Of a DNA stretch of 64,000 nucleotides, positions 33,552 to 45,756 are shown in pieces. How positions within the stretch are numbered: position 1 is the first letter of the stretch; each line of letters opens with the position of its first letter. The DNA is from Plectosphaerella cucumerina. Taxonomy: Eukaryota > Ascomycota > Sordariomycetes > Glomerellales > Plectosphaerellaceae. The position numbers were made by a program, and so were the translations under genes. Below the pieces are notes generated by a model. It saw nothing but the letters and a program-made list of their open reading frames with translations, did not search any database and was not told the DNA's origin. The stretch lies in contig JAGPXD010000003.1 in assembly GCA_020746995.1 (NCBI GenBank), positions 5,332,001 through 5,396,000 on the forward strand. The letters are read 5' to 3'.

Positions 33552-35816
33552 TCACTTGCTTCCCCCCGCCCGGGCCTTCAAGATCACCTCCAGAGCCTTG
33601 CGAGAGATCGTGAAGGTCGGCCCATTCGGCATAGCGCCCGGCACCCTGGGAAAGACCGACGCATCCACTACGCGCAAGTTGTCGACACCATTGACACGGA
33701 ACTCCGAGTCGACACAGTAGTCCCTGTGACCCTTCGGTCCCATTCGGCAGCTAGAAGTTGCGTGGTGGCTGTACGCTCTGTCCATGATGGCTTGCTTCCT
33801 GTCGATGGTCGGGTCCGGGGAGAGCACAGTGTACGGGATGCCAACTTCGTCGAACGACCTCAACATCAGATCAATGCCCTCAGACATGGCCTGTAGGTCC
33901 TCATCGGCTCGCTGGGAGAAGTAGTTGAAGTTGATCTCCGGTGCCTGACGAGGGTCCCGCGAGCGCAAGGTGACAGTCCCAGACGGGTTGCCTGTCTGCA
34001 TCTTGACGATCGGCGTGTTCCACTGGTTGGGCCGGACGTTGCGTTGAGAGTAGGTTGGGTAGAAGCCTGAAGCACCGCCGAGACCTGCATTGCTTAGGAA
34101 CAAGAGGTCCGAGTCGCGGTCCCAGCTGACGCTGCTTTGCCAGGTCATGGTGAAGGATCCGCCACGCTGGGAGTAGGGCCCGGTGCGGTTTGCCTGCCAC
34201 ATGACAAAACACGGGTCTGAATCATCGAACTGAGCGGTGCAGGGATAGCTGGTCGTGTCTAGCCATGGCTCTGCTGCATCGATGTGGATGGACACTTCGT
34301 AGTTGTCCTGCATGAAGTTGCCCTAAGAGGTATTAGTTCTTCTTCGGCGTGCTGGGAGTGTAGAATCTGTACATACCACTGCTGGTAAGTCGACAACCAT
34401 CGGGATGCCTAGTCTCTCGAGCTCCTTCCGCGGACCAATGCCGCTCAACTTCAGGATCTGCGGTGTGTTGAACGATCCTCCCGAGACAATTACTTCCTTC
34501 TTGGCTCTGACAGTCCTAGTCTCTCCAGTCTGAGAAGCATTGTACCGACCATCGGCAGAGTAGAGGCCTTCTCCAACGAGATACTCCACCCCGTAAGCTT
34601 TGGGTTTCTTGCCGCGACCGCACTTCTCGAGCAAGACCTTTGTCGCGAGTGAGTGAAAACTGATGGTCAGAGGGTGTCCGGTGGCGACGACGCGATTGAT
34701 GTGGCTCGCAATGCTGCTTCGGCCTCCGCTGGTCGTTGAAATGGCCGCGGGCGTGGAAAACAGAAGCGGATTTGCGTAGCGGTTTCTGTCAATCCGATTG
34801 ATGTCGCGACGGAGGAGCTCTCCCATGTGCGTGACTCCATTGACTTCGATGCCCTCGGCTTGTCGGAACATCTCCGCGACGAAGAGAGCAGAGTTGGGGG
34901 ATGTCAAGCTGCTCGTCGTGTTTCCCATGCTCGACTGTTAACAGATCTGTTAGCGATGCTGCAGTCGCGATCCTCACTGATACGCGTAATGCCCTTGCAC
35001 TCGGATGCAGTCGCGATCAATGACAGACTTACCTCGATGTATCCGTCGAAGCCATGACCGGGAGTTCCCCTGGGGACGTAGGTACAGTTCTCGAGGTCCA
35101 TCAAGTGTCGGCGCATGTGCTGATGCTCCCACGACTTGTCGCCGGTGAGCTCGGCGATGTAGTCCCACTCGTTGTCTGGGGCCCAGACAAAGTTCATCGC
35201 GTTGACCTGAGAGCTGCCTCCAAGGGTGGCGCCACGTGGGTAATAGTTGCCCATGCTGGATTGTCCATCAGCCGACTGAAGATCTCATAAGGACCTCTGG
35301 ATCAGGAGCAACACTCACGGGATGGCTCCCTCAGGAGGGTTGACTCCATGATAGTAGGACCCGTCGGTTTGGAGGTACGTGTACTTGTTGTCACGTCGCG
35401 CTTGGGTGTCGTTCTGGTAGTGCTCTACAAAGAATTGCCAGGAATGACCCGGTGTCTCTGCGGCACGAGAGGAGCTGGGTCATCAGTCAGTACCAAGTAG
35501 GGGGCATCAACGATGAGGTGTAGTGAGATGCTCACAGCAGTGCGAGCTGCTCCAAAATACTGTCGGACATGTCGCCTCCTGCTTCGATGAGAAACACCGA
35601 GTGTCCCTCCAGAGCCAAGTTGGCACTTTCTACCAGTGTCAGAAGAGCGCCTTTTGTGATGATGGAGTTAGCCATTCGGATGTCCACTACTCACGCAAGA
35701 GACCCTCCTCCTGGGCCTGATCCAATGACGACATAGTCGTACTCGTCAGTCGGAGTCGTAGAAGCCAGTGATATGACTCCGAATAAACCCGCCAGGACGG
35801 CGGTGAATGGATGCAT
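33552..35816 (-). CDS. Secreted GMC oxidoreductase (glucose/aryl-alcohol oxidase-like)
   Basis: Six exons: 35816-35695, 35625-35536, 35474-35319, 35255-35033, 34934-34377 and 34322-33552, giving 639 aa in phase. The signal peptide is MHPFTAVLAGLFGVISLAS. The FAD loop VVIGSGPGGGSLA follows at once. GMC signature 1 is ATLGGSSQVNAMNF and signature 2 is GSFNTPQILKLSGIGP. The catalytic His lies in HHATSSCRMG, and the second catalytic position is Asn in PGAMPNGP. It should oxidise an alcohol or sugar with O2, making H2O2 outside the cell. Whether glucose, aryl alcohols or choline is the substrate is not decidable here. The third exon uses the acceptor GACCCAG, which is the only one that keeps frame. 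Confidence 0.92.
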
Positions 35817-36776
35817 CGTGTTGCTTCTGTTGTCTGTGAACAGGTGTCTGAATGAAGGAGGACTGGTGATGGGCGCCAGACGGTTGATTGAAATGACGAC
35901 AGAGAATGATTTATAGGACCCCGAGCTCGAAACTGAGAGGCGGAGATTTGATTGCAATAACCGTCGTTTCCCGTAATCTTGAGGCTTGGTCTGAAATCCG
36001 CGGAGTGCGACAACACTCCATGGAACCGGCTCTATCTTACTTGCCCTCGTAAAGAATCACCATAGTACAGAGACCAGCAGCACAATCGGAGTTACGACAA
36101 AGTTGTTCAAGCTCCCTGGTCTCTTCCAATAGTGCTGCGTGTCTTGCATGTTGTCATCGACGTCTCGTTCGAGCCGCGCAATACAGCTGCACTGCGCCTC
36201 AATGCCAAGGAGAACATGATTCCTTGCCTACCAAGATCGGGCAACTTCCTGGGTTACAACATGTCTTGTGCACATGCTGACTCCTGCTTTGCCGTGCCCT
36301 TATTCAGCCAACCCCTTGGCCTCCGCGGCCTCCGCGGAATGGCCAGAGGGTATACAAGTGGAATGCCAAAGAATAGACGCCAGTCCTATCCGAGTTGCTG
36401 TATCTTCGGCATCTTGAAGGCAGCAACCCCAGCTCTCTGGTTTTCTAGAAAGCGTCGAGCTTTCATCTTGCCGGATCTCTGCTTGTCGAACCTTTCACTA
36501 CTGCTGGACTGTTTGCAGACATCCAACAGCTCTGGGGACTGGCTAGAATTAGCCACTCATTTTCCAGGCGACACCGACGAGTCAACGAATGTCTTGAACC
36601 GCATGAGAAATGCCATGTGCCCAACAGTAATCATGCATGCATGTGAGCTAGCCACGATGGAAAATTCGATTGCTTTGGTATCCTAGAACACAAACTGCTG
36701 AGCCTAAAAGCCCAGATGAACCCTATTAAATCAAACGCCTCTAAAAAGGCCCTCCAGTACCTGCTCCAACTCGGCA
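35817..36776. other. Intergenic, about 1 kb
   Basis: Promoter of the GMC gene and 3' flank of the transcription factor. A 184-codon frame on the plus strand (36132-36686) has no domain and atypical codon use, and I do not call it. Confidence 0.5.
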
Positions 36777-39615
36777 CTACAGGGGCGCTTGCGAGTGTGG
36801 CAGCTGATAGTGCTGATGTTGGTGCTGATGCTGGTGCTGCTGGTGCTGTTGGTGCTGCTGGTGTTGCTGGTGTTGGTAGTGTTGCTGCTGCGGTACTTGC
36901 TGCTGATGTTGCTGCGGCATCTGCTGCTGATGTTGCTGCGGCATCTGCTGCTGATGTTGCTGCGGCATCTGCTGTTGGTGCTGTTGCGACATCTGTTGCT
37001 GCTGCTGCTGCTGTTGCTGATGCTGCTGCTGGGCCGCAAGCATCGGGTTCTCCCCAAAGCCCAGGTCCAAACTCTGCCAGTTCCACATCTCCGGAAGATC
37101 CCCAAGCTCCGCATTCGGGCCCAGGTCGAAAGACATGAGCGCAGCAGAATCGGGCTCCATCTGAGCCTGCGTCGTCTGTGGCATGCCAGCGTACATGGGC
37201 TGGGCGTAGATGAGACCGGCGCCCATGTCATGGAGCGGGGGGCTGACGCTGACGGCGGCGGGGAGTGGCGGTGACGGCCCGGACGCCGGGGCCTGGACGT
37301 AGGCCCAGGAGCCGGTTGAGTTGACGGATGATTGCATAGCCTCGTTGATGCTTTGCGGACTGGAGGTCGAGAGGCTTCCGGTGCGGCCAGTCGAGGTGAG
37401 AGGGTAGGCAGACTGGGGGACCGTGGAGTAGTCGCCGCCCGAGTGAGAGGAGTAGTCGGATTGGACGTACGGCTGTGGGGGGCCGCCCATGTTCTGAGCG
37501 AGGGGCATATTGTACGATGCGGATGGAGGTGGGGCGGCGGCTTGAGGCTGGGCCATGGGTTGTATGCGGGCCTGGTCTCCCTTGAAGCGCTTCTGGGAGA
37601 GGTCGTCCCAGTAGTTTGACGCGACGTTGGAGTCCCTGATCTTCGTGTGGAGGCGGCGCAAGATGTCGAAGGGGATCTTCGCTGTGTCGGTTGCGGTGCT
37701 GAGGCGGCGCAAGGTGACGAGGGCGAGGTCGATGGCAGCGAAGATGTCATGGCGACGCGGGATAGTGCCGTCCTCATCGTGCAGATAGGCCGAGGCGAGA
37801 AGGGCGGCAGTGTCGAAGATGCAGAAGGGGACAAAGTGGAAGGTCGTATCACGAGTCCAGACGTACTCGAAGAAGGAGTGGACAGCTCCCATGAGACGAA
37901 GAGCGTAGTTGATGCCGTCGCGGCGGAAGTCAAGCTCGATCGCGGGGGAGCGGCTGGACATGTTCTTGGCTAGGAAGGGTCGGAAGGGACCCAGAGCGAT
38001 GGAGAGGGTGCATGTGTGCATGTAGTGACGGTGGAGGGCAACCCAGGGATGGCGCTGCTCCTCGGAGGTATCCGGGTTCTCGAAGGCATAACTGGGCGGG
38101 AAACTCTTCATGAAGGTCTCGAGAATGACCTGGTACTCGAGGATGTCGGAGGGATCGGTGAAGAGCTTGGGAGGACCGAAGCGCTTGAAGATGCGGGCGA
38201 CGAGGTCGGACTGCAGCTTCATGTGGAGGAGAGGGGAGGTCTTGTAGCCTTCGAGGGTGAGGCTGGGGAGGCCAATCTCTGAGTCGGCGCGGTCGACGAG
38301 CATCGGGCGAGCGAGGAGGGCAGACACGAGCCTGGATGGTCAGAGGTTAGGTAGGAAGGACGAAAGGGGACTTCAGGGGTGGAAAGGGGCGTACCAGTCC
38401 CAAGCGTCGACGATACACCAAAGTCTCCGCCGCATCTCGCGCTCAAACTCGGAGAGCTGGGCCGTCGACTCCTTGTTAAGGCCTAAGAACCACGTCAGCT
38501 AGAGCCTTAGAGATCTTCCCTGGCCAGTACTTACCCAGCATCTGTGCTTCTCGCACAGCAGACCCCAGCACATGCCAGCACTCGACAAAGCGCGCCTCAG
38601 CCTTGAACCAGTAGCACGAATGCAGCAAGTACTGCACCGAAAACACATGGTTCTGCCCAACAGGGATGACGCTATGCAGCTCGCGGGCAGCGTTGTGATA
38701 GCGGTCCGTCAGGTCGCGGACGGTCGTGCCGAGATCCTTCTCGAGAGTGGCTCGCAGGGCGGCATCGGTGTGCTGGGCAGCGCAGGCGCACACCATCAGC
38801 AGGAGACATGTCCACTGCACGCCGACAGAGCGGGGGCGGCCATCGCCGGCGTCAGCGAGGCGCTCCTTCCACCAGAGGTCGTATTCCTTGAGGAAGTTGG
38901 GGGGGTAGACGACGTAGTAGTAGAAGTTGACGTTGTTGAGGAAGTTCTGGATGAGGGAGTCTGGGCGGAGGGTTAGGGATGGTTGGGAAAGGGCAGGGGT
39001 TCGAGGGGGACAAACCGATAATGTGTCTCTCGGGGAGAACGTCGAGGGCGCGCTTGAGCTGGTCGCTCTTGGCTGGGTCGAGGCGGTACTGCTCCCAACC
39101 AGTCTTCTTCTTGGGCGCCGACTAGGACATGTCAACAAGCACACATCTAGAGACAAAGATGGAGTACATACCCCAATCTCGAGGCTGGCCAGGATATGTG
39201 AGGCGGTGTACCCAATGGCCTCGAGGCCCTCCCCGGCATCCCAATCGTCGCCGGCGCTTTCGGAACTTCGCTCGCGCTTCCGCCTCACGTCGAGAGACGG
39301 GGTCCAAGCCGGGTTGGGCTGCACCTTGTCGCTGAAGCGGCACATGTCGGCGACCTTGCGCTTGTGGCAGTTGTTGCAAGGCCACTCGCGGTTGCACTGG
39401 GTGGTCCAACTGTCAGCCTATGGCCTAGGCGGAGGGAGCAATTTCAAGAAACGGCATACCTTTTGCTTGCGGCGCTGGCACTCAGTGCAAGCCGAGCGAT
39501 TGGCGCCGCCATCCTTGAGGATCTGGTCATCACCCACGCCGGAGGACGCCCCGGCAGCTTCGGGATGGTTTCCGCTCTCCTTGGGCATGATCTCGGGGTT
39601 GGCCATGTCGCCCAT
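36777..39615 (-). CDS. Zn2Cys6 transcription factor with fungal-specific TF domain and Gln/His-rich tail
   Basis: Six exons: 39615-39460, 39396-39172, 39121-39016, 38960-38535, 38482-38395 and 38331-36777, giving 851 aa. The binuclear cluster C-x2-C-x6-C-x5-C-x2-C-x8-C (CTEC, QRRKQK, CNREWPCNNC) is formed across the first splice junction. The middle region carries the fungal-specific TF domain (FYYYVVYPPNFL, CAAQHTDAAL, MRRRLWCIVDAWDW). The C-terminus is low complexity, rich in Gln, His and Pro, with four MPQQHQQQ-type repeats. It is a nuclear DNA-binding regulator. Targets are unknown; adjacent GMC and GPCR genes are candidates only by position. Confidence 0.93.
36789..37030. repeat. Coding repeat: 24-bp units plus CAG/CAC tracts in the transcription-factor tail
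   Basis: On the minus strand a 24-bp unit encoding (M/V)(P/S)QQHQQQ recurs four to five times between about 36895 and 37000. It is followed by QH repeats and preceded by a nine-Gln run. Such in-frame repeats are prone to length change. Confidence 0.85.
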
Positions 39616-42600
39616 GGTGCCGGTGGGGGAAAGTTGGTATCGGTGGTGATGTCAGCGAGGGATGTGGCGGTTCAGATACGATACGACCTTCTGGTGAAGA
39701 TGCTAGATGGATAAGAATACAGACGTCAAGAAGAGCACCTCAGAAGGGTCTCGAGCTTGACCAGCCAGTAGTAACGAGAAGGAGGAGGACGTCAGATCAG
39801 CCCCGAGCAGGACCCCGAGGTATATGATAGGAAACCGGAGCCGGCATGCCACCCACAAATCAGCGCTGGCACACACGAGTGACGGGCTTGACGGGTTACC
39901 CTAAGGCATGTCAAATCACAGGGCGCTAACCCAGCGCCGTCCGAGTTTCTTTTGCCTCGCCGTCCCTGACCTTCCTGTCCTGCTCGACCCTGCGCCGTGT
40001 GTGCCCTGCCTGTCTTACCGGGCACCTCCACGCTGGACCTAGGCGTTGTAGGCCGCGCCCCCTAATAATAGCCTTGGCATGCCCAGGCTCTCGCCTCCTG
40101 ATGGGTCGCCCCTCACCCCCCCTGGATATGCGATGCGGTGCGGCACCCGGAACAACGCCCGAGAGGCACATCCGCTGCCCCGCCGGTGGCATTGTCTTGC
40201 CTCGCCCTCTCTGTCTGGGCATTGAGCAATGGGCTGCGAAATTCCCATCCAGCTCGACGCCGCCTGCGTGTGACACAGATAACGGGCCAGCTCCCCCCCT
40301 GGCCTGCCCTCCCCTCCCCCTCCACCACGGGCCCTGGCCCGGGCAGCAGATGCGCCCTGTGGGCTGTGGCTCGGCGTCGATCAGCCCCATGCTTTCCCCT
40401 CTCCTCTCACATGCCTGTGTGTGTCTCACTGCGAAATGACACAGAGAAACAGGGAGGTGACAAAGGAGGAGCACGATGGGGAGAGGGAACTCGAGGTCGC
40501 CGACTGGGAGGAGAGCATCGGACTTTGCGGAAGCAGCCATCGTCGTTAACATCACGCGCGTCCCCTTTCCCCCTTTCGGTCGTCGTTCCTGAAGCTGCTG
40601 CAGTTGTAGCGCGGCGCCTGGACGCTTCGCGGCCGTTCGCGCAGGCGAGCTACGCCGTCCGATATCCCAACTGCCGAGGCCAGACTGGGCTACCCTCGCT
40701 CAGGCGGCAGTAGGTCGGGACAAACCCACCTGCGCTACAGGTGCCCGCTTGCACGGTGTCGTAAGATCTAAGGTTCCCTCCAGAAAGCTGTCTTACCCCG
40801 GTTTGCTGCAGCCCTCCCTTCTAGCACACCCGCCGGCTGAGCGGACGGGTGCATTTCTGGAGGAGGGGGGGAGGGATGTCGAGTCCGCTCCCGTCCACGT
40901 CAGGTCTCGGGTCCCGGGGCTCAAAGGTCTCACAGCACACACAGGTGGGTTTGGCCCCTTGTACATCTATGCAGATGGACGCCAGGTCGGGGGAAAAGCA
41001 AAGGAGGCAACCCTCTCCGCCCTGTCTGTCCTTCCTGCCTGCAAGCATGGCGTTGCAATGATTACATTTTCCAGGCCGCCGTGTAACATTGGCTGATCTC
41101 AGCCGCGGGCAGAAGATTGAGTCAAGAGATGCCCATCCCCCTCCCGGTGGCGTTCGCCTCCCCTATCGACAGGGCTCTTGGCATTCTACGTCTCGTTCCC
41201 CCGTCTGTCCCCGAGACAAGAAGAGAGGAAGAGAAAGCCAGCCAGCAGCAATGCAGGCAGCCGTAGTGGTAGCGTCTGACGGAATTATCCGTCCCAGGCG
41301 TCCCCGGTGCTAAAGCCGGATGACGGCCGAGAAGCTAACACGAGTAAGAACAGAGGGATCGTCCAGCGCTAGAAGTGTTCCTGGGGACTGGACCAGGCCT
41401 GGAAGCAGCCCTGGGGGGAAAATAGCTCCGGGGGAGAACCGCCCTAAGAGGCTCGATGTGCGCCACAGAAGGACGAGAAGCAAACACCCGACGGGCCATG
41501 GCATCCCGCATCACGTCGAACTACGAGGACGTCGCTTCCCGCGGCGCGCTACGAGCGCCTAACTGAAGAGCTCGGGAAGCTGGGCAGTATCAGGACAAGC
41601 TTGCGGCCCTTGTGCTCGAGCCGGCGCTTTGTCATTGTGATTGTCATCAACGGGGTCCATCGAGCGAGCAAGAAAGCTGGTCCGCCTGCCGGTGTGGTAT
41701 GGCCCAGCCAACGGCCGGCGGGGGACTGCCACGGAGGGATTCGAACCCCGGGCGGTAGCTGAAGGGGGCCCTGCCACCCTGGCCTGCAGCCGATGGCCAC
41801 CCGCTGGGCCGGCGCCAGCACGATACGATCCAGTCCCGATCGCCCAGTCCCAGGTCGCTGGGATGGACGGCTGGCGATCATGCCAACGGCCCTGACTCGA
41901 CTCCCGCGTATTCAGCGAGCGATCGAGCGCAGGGCAGGGCAGGGAAGGACATCACGTTCAGACTCGACATCGACACCCACCCTCGATCTCTGACCTCAGA
42001 GGCTACACTGCACTTCCCTCGTACCGGCACACACACATCATCCCTCCCCATTCCCAAACCGTCCTCCAGCAGCTGCAGACCAGGCCCCCCCTGCCGTGCC
42101 CGCCACATCCCGGCGGGTTCAGCGCCTATCACCGGGACGCCACCGCCCACCACCCGCTGCTGGCGCGGATCGTGTCCGCCCTGTCCATCGCTGGCAAGAG
42201 GTCGCCGATTCCCCCTTGTCGATGAGATCAGCTCGTGGCCAGCACGATGCAGCCGTGCCGTGGTCAACATGCTTTCACTGGTTCGTGGCCGACACGACGG
42301 TGATTGTGCTTGGCGATCACTCTTGGCAGGGGGGGGGGGAGGGGGGGGCGGGGGGGGGGATTTGTCTGGATGGGCCTGAGGAGCGTTTAGAGGTTGACAA
42401 ATACGGGCACGGGAGAAGCCGTCTCAGGGGCGCTTCTCCTGAAGCACGACACCCTCCTGAAGACATCACGTGAACCCATCTTCGCAGAAACACAACACCG
42501 GACGAACTAACACTGATCAAGTGCCACGATGCTAATAATCAATGTTCTGCCGGGACGGTTTCCTAAATCGCCTGCCATGGGTCAACGTCCGACCATACCG

Positions 42601-43600
42601 AGATCTGGACGGAGTTGAAACGCGATCCCTCTGCTCTACGAGACAAATCATATCCCGCTAAGAAGGGGAAAGCTAGAGGTCCCAAGACTTCCTGCTACGC
42701 AGCATGGGACTTAAAGAAGACGATATCAGCGGTGATAACACCAATAAATCGTCTCATAAACCCCTCAGCCCTCCCAAGCTAGCTGTTGCATAGAACCAAA
42801 GCAACACCAACGACGCCCCTAGCATCATAATGGGTATCGGCTGCGCGATACGAGGTCACGTCCTCTCCTCGACCAAGCCAACGTGAAAGACATGGCCCAC
42901 AAACCACCGAGGGTGCCGAGGTAGAGGTTCTCCGCCTGAACCTCGAAGCTGTTCCCTCAGCCATAGCACCAGGTCCAGGCGTCTCCTGATCCCAAGTCCT
43001 CACACATCACATCACAACAACTCAAGCACGGAAGATGAACAATCCTCATTCACAAAATCATACACTGCGTCTCCCCACCGCTCGCTCGCTCGCTTCACAG
43101 GCCCTCTGCCGCGCTGATCCAAAACGAGACGTCCACACGCCGCTGTCCTCCACTGTCCACATCGCACACGCTATACTCCAAAGCTCCTGACCGTCATGAA
43201 TGCCACACAGCAAAACAGACAGAAACAACCGACACAAAAAGGTGCAGCCGCGGAGAAAAGCGAGTGAGGCCCCATAGTCGATCGAACAATAGCATGCATT
43301 TCCTTTCCGCCAGGCCGCCTCCAGGCCCTGTCCTCGTCTTTGCCCTTCAGCATCGTGTCGGATAGTGTGCGTGTGGTGTCTTGTCGGGAAAGCGACCCTC
43401 GGGCCGAGGAAAAGCACCAACTGTCGAACGCAAAGTGGGGGAAAAACAACAAAACGGCAAAAACTGGAAACACGACGAACAATGTCCGCAGATCCTGAAC
43501 TCCAACACAGATTTCGTTCCTGAACCAAACCAAAGTTCCAATGGCCGCCGCCGCCCCTGAGCCCCCGGACCCCTTCCAGACCGACCCCCCTGTGGTGTGT
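39616..43600. other. Long non-coding stretch (about 4 kb)
   Basis: No frame here shows a domain, fungal codon bias or a consistent splice structure on either strand. The left part is upstream of the Zn2Cys6 gene and the right part is 3' of CCR4. It contains a strong G-tract at 42329-42359 and a lone tRNA-T-arm-like sequence near 41737. Confidence 0.55.
42329..42359 (+). repeat. Poly-G tract (three G runs of 11, 8 and 10)
   Basis: Three long G runs separated by single A and C. The runs are long enough for folding into G-quadruplexes. Also a likely site of replication slippage or sequencing error. Confidence 0.9.
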
Positions 43601-45756
43601 TTACCGCTTGCTGCTGGATCCAAAATCAGGCTCCGGCATGGTCTTCTTGTCCTTCCGCGCCTTGACCACAAACTCGGACATGATCTGCATATGATCAGAC
43701 GGGAAGTGGTAGTGCGGGAAGGCCGGCACGCGCTTTAGGTGCGCCGCGTCGGGCGGGCCCAGCAGGCTGACGACCTCGAGCGTGTTGGTCGAGTACCAGA
43801 GGTAGTCGATGACGTCGGCGAAGCCGGGCGTGTAGTTTGTGTATGGGAGCTGGTCGGGCGTGCCGATGGTGGGCGCGTAGGCGTCGCGCAGGCTGAAGGG
43901 GTGCTCGATACCGTCCCTTGTGAAGCTACCATACTGGAAGTTTGCGAGCTCGGCGTGGTCGGGCGGCACGCGTCCCATGGAGAGCAGCTCGTAGACGGAG
44001 CTGTCAAATGTCGAGTTGAAGTCGCCGCAGACAAGGAGCGGGATGTCCGTGTTGTTGCGGTACTCCTGGCTCGGCGCGGGCTCAATCGGCGGCGGCGCCG
44101 GGGTGCCGTCGGCCGTCTCCTTGGCGGACCCGGAAAAGACGAACTGCTTCTTGTCCTTGACGGCGGGCCACCTGACGTATCGTTCTGCCAGCTTGGACAC
44201 CTGCTCGACGAGGATACCCGTCTGGATGAGCTTGACGTCGGCGAGGACCGATTCCCACGCGAGATGGCCGTTGACGAGGATGAAGCGTGCGCCTGTCGCC
44301 CTGCTCTCGAGGAAGATGACGATGGCGATGTTGTCCTTGGGCATGACGCGGTTGAAGACGTCGTGCTGGTTCTTCATGTCGGGCCGATTGATGGCGATGG
44401 TCGCAAACTCGATGACCTGCTTGTCGAGCAGGATGAACTTGCTGGCCTTGTAGAAGGTCGCGCAGCCGTCGACGCCGAGGCTGTCCTTCTCGGCCATGGT
44501 CTTGGCGCGGGTCTTGGGCCAGTGTACGCCCCTGTAGTCAAGCTGGGCCAACTCCGGACTGAACTCCTCCTTGAAGGCCTCGGTTGAAATCTCCTGCAGA
44601 CACAGGAAGTCGGCGTCCTTTTCCCGGAGTTCCGTCATGATGCAATCCTTGCGGTATTCCCAGCTGAGGGCCGATGTCGGGGTGTATCCGTATGTCTGGG
44701 GAGTGGCGTACTTGTCGCATAGCACGTTCCATGAGAAGACCTTGATCCTCTCCAGCGAAGGCGACACATCCTCTTGCACGGTGATGAACTTGCGAGGCTC
44801 GGGCGGGTGGGGGACTGGACAAGCACAATGGTCAGCAAGGGAAAGCGGGGGTAGATGGCAGGGTACCTACTTGGCGAGGCTTCCTTGAGCATGTTGATGA
44901 GGCTCTTGGTGCCGCGCTCGGCAATCTCGTGCTGGTACTCGCCCAGGGCGTTGTTGCCGTCGATCCCCAGCTGCTCAAGCAGGTGGAGGGAGCCGATCTC
45001 GTGGGGCAGGGAGGTGAGGCGGTTGTGGAAGAGGAGCAACTCCTTGAGGTATGTGCACATGCCGAGCTCGGCGGGCAGCTCGGTGAGGAGGTTGTGCGAG
45101 GCCTCGAGGTGGCGTAGCTGGCGCAGCTGTCCAATACTGCTGGGAAGCGACGTGAGCTTGTTCGAGGCGATGTAGAGCTCATTCAAGAAAGTGTAGGCGA
45201 AGAGTGCGGGAGCCAGGTTCCGGAGTCCCTGTCCGCTCATGTCCAGGTTATGCCATGCCTGCGGGCCCCTAGCCTTGTCGAGGCTGTACGGGCGTCTCCT
45301 ATCGTCCGTGTCGTTGTCGGTCGCTGTCTTGCCGGATGCCGGGGAAGGGTACCCGATGCCTTTGTTCTCAGCGGCCTTGAGCCTTGCGTAGTAGTGAGGT
45401 TGTGCCTGCTCGATCATGGCACTGTTGGCGCGCTCGGCCTCCCTGCGCAGCCTGCTCTGCTCCTGCCAGTGCTCGGTTGCGGGTTGGGTCTGGCCGCCCC
45501 TGGATGCCGCGCCGTGGCCGTTTTGGAGGGATGGGGTGAAGGGACTGCCGGTGGAAAGGACGCCACCTGAGTAGCTGGCGTGGTGGCCAAGGTTGCCGTT
45601 ATGGGCTCCATGGTCCTGAGGAACTGACTGGTGCTGGTGTACGCCCTGTTGGTGGTGCTGATTCTGTTGGTAGTTGAATGGCATCTGCATGCGCTGGCCG
45701 CCTAGCCCTCCGTTCATCCGGGACGTGTGACCCTGCGGGTGGTTCTGTTGAAACAT
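43601..45756 (-). CDS. CCR4: CCR4 deadenylase, catalytic subunit of CCR4-NOT
   Basis: Two exons (45756-44871, 44814-43601), 699 aa. A Gln/His-rich N-terminus (about 1-110) leads to leucine-rich repeats (about 167-275: LNELYIASNKLTSLP, LRHLEASHNLLTELP), which dock CCR4 onto the CAF1/NOT complex. The C-terminal endonuclease/exonuclease/phosphatase fold (about 318-680) starts IKVFSWNVLCDKYA. It keeps the metal-binding Glu370 (LCLQEIS), GDFNS and the catalytic His670 (FPSDH). It shortens mRNA poly(A) tails in the cytoplasm using Mg2+. LRR plus EEP in one chain and near-standard length make this identification firm. The start at 45756 follows family practice. The gene has about 4.3 kb of upstream DNA shared with the methyltransferase gene. 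Confidence 0.96.

Noticed and set aside
1572..35816. Secondary-metabolite gene cluster, given P450, flavoproteins, MFS and a Zn2Cys6 factor nearby
   Set aside because: No PKS, NRPS, terpene cyclase or prenyltransferase backbone gene is present, and conserved housekeeping-type genes are interspersed.
36132..36686. 184-codon plus-strand ORF between the GMC and transcription-factor genes
   Set aside because: No domain, mixed composition, no splice or codon-use support. Probably chance.
36789..37274. Leu/Val-rich plus-strand ORF that looks like a membrane protein
   Set aside because: It is the antisense reading of the CAG/CAC repeats of the Zn2Cys6 gene, which become Leu/Val codons.
41730..41830. 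T-arm-like GGATTCGAACCCC suggesting a tRNA on the minus strand
   Set aside because: No matching acceptor, D or anticodon arm could be found at the right distances.
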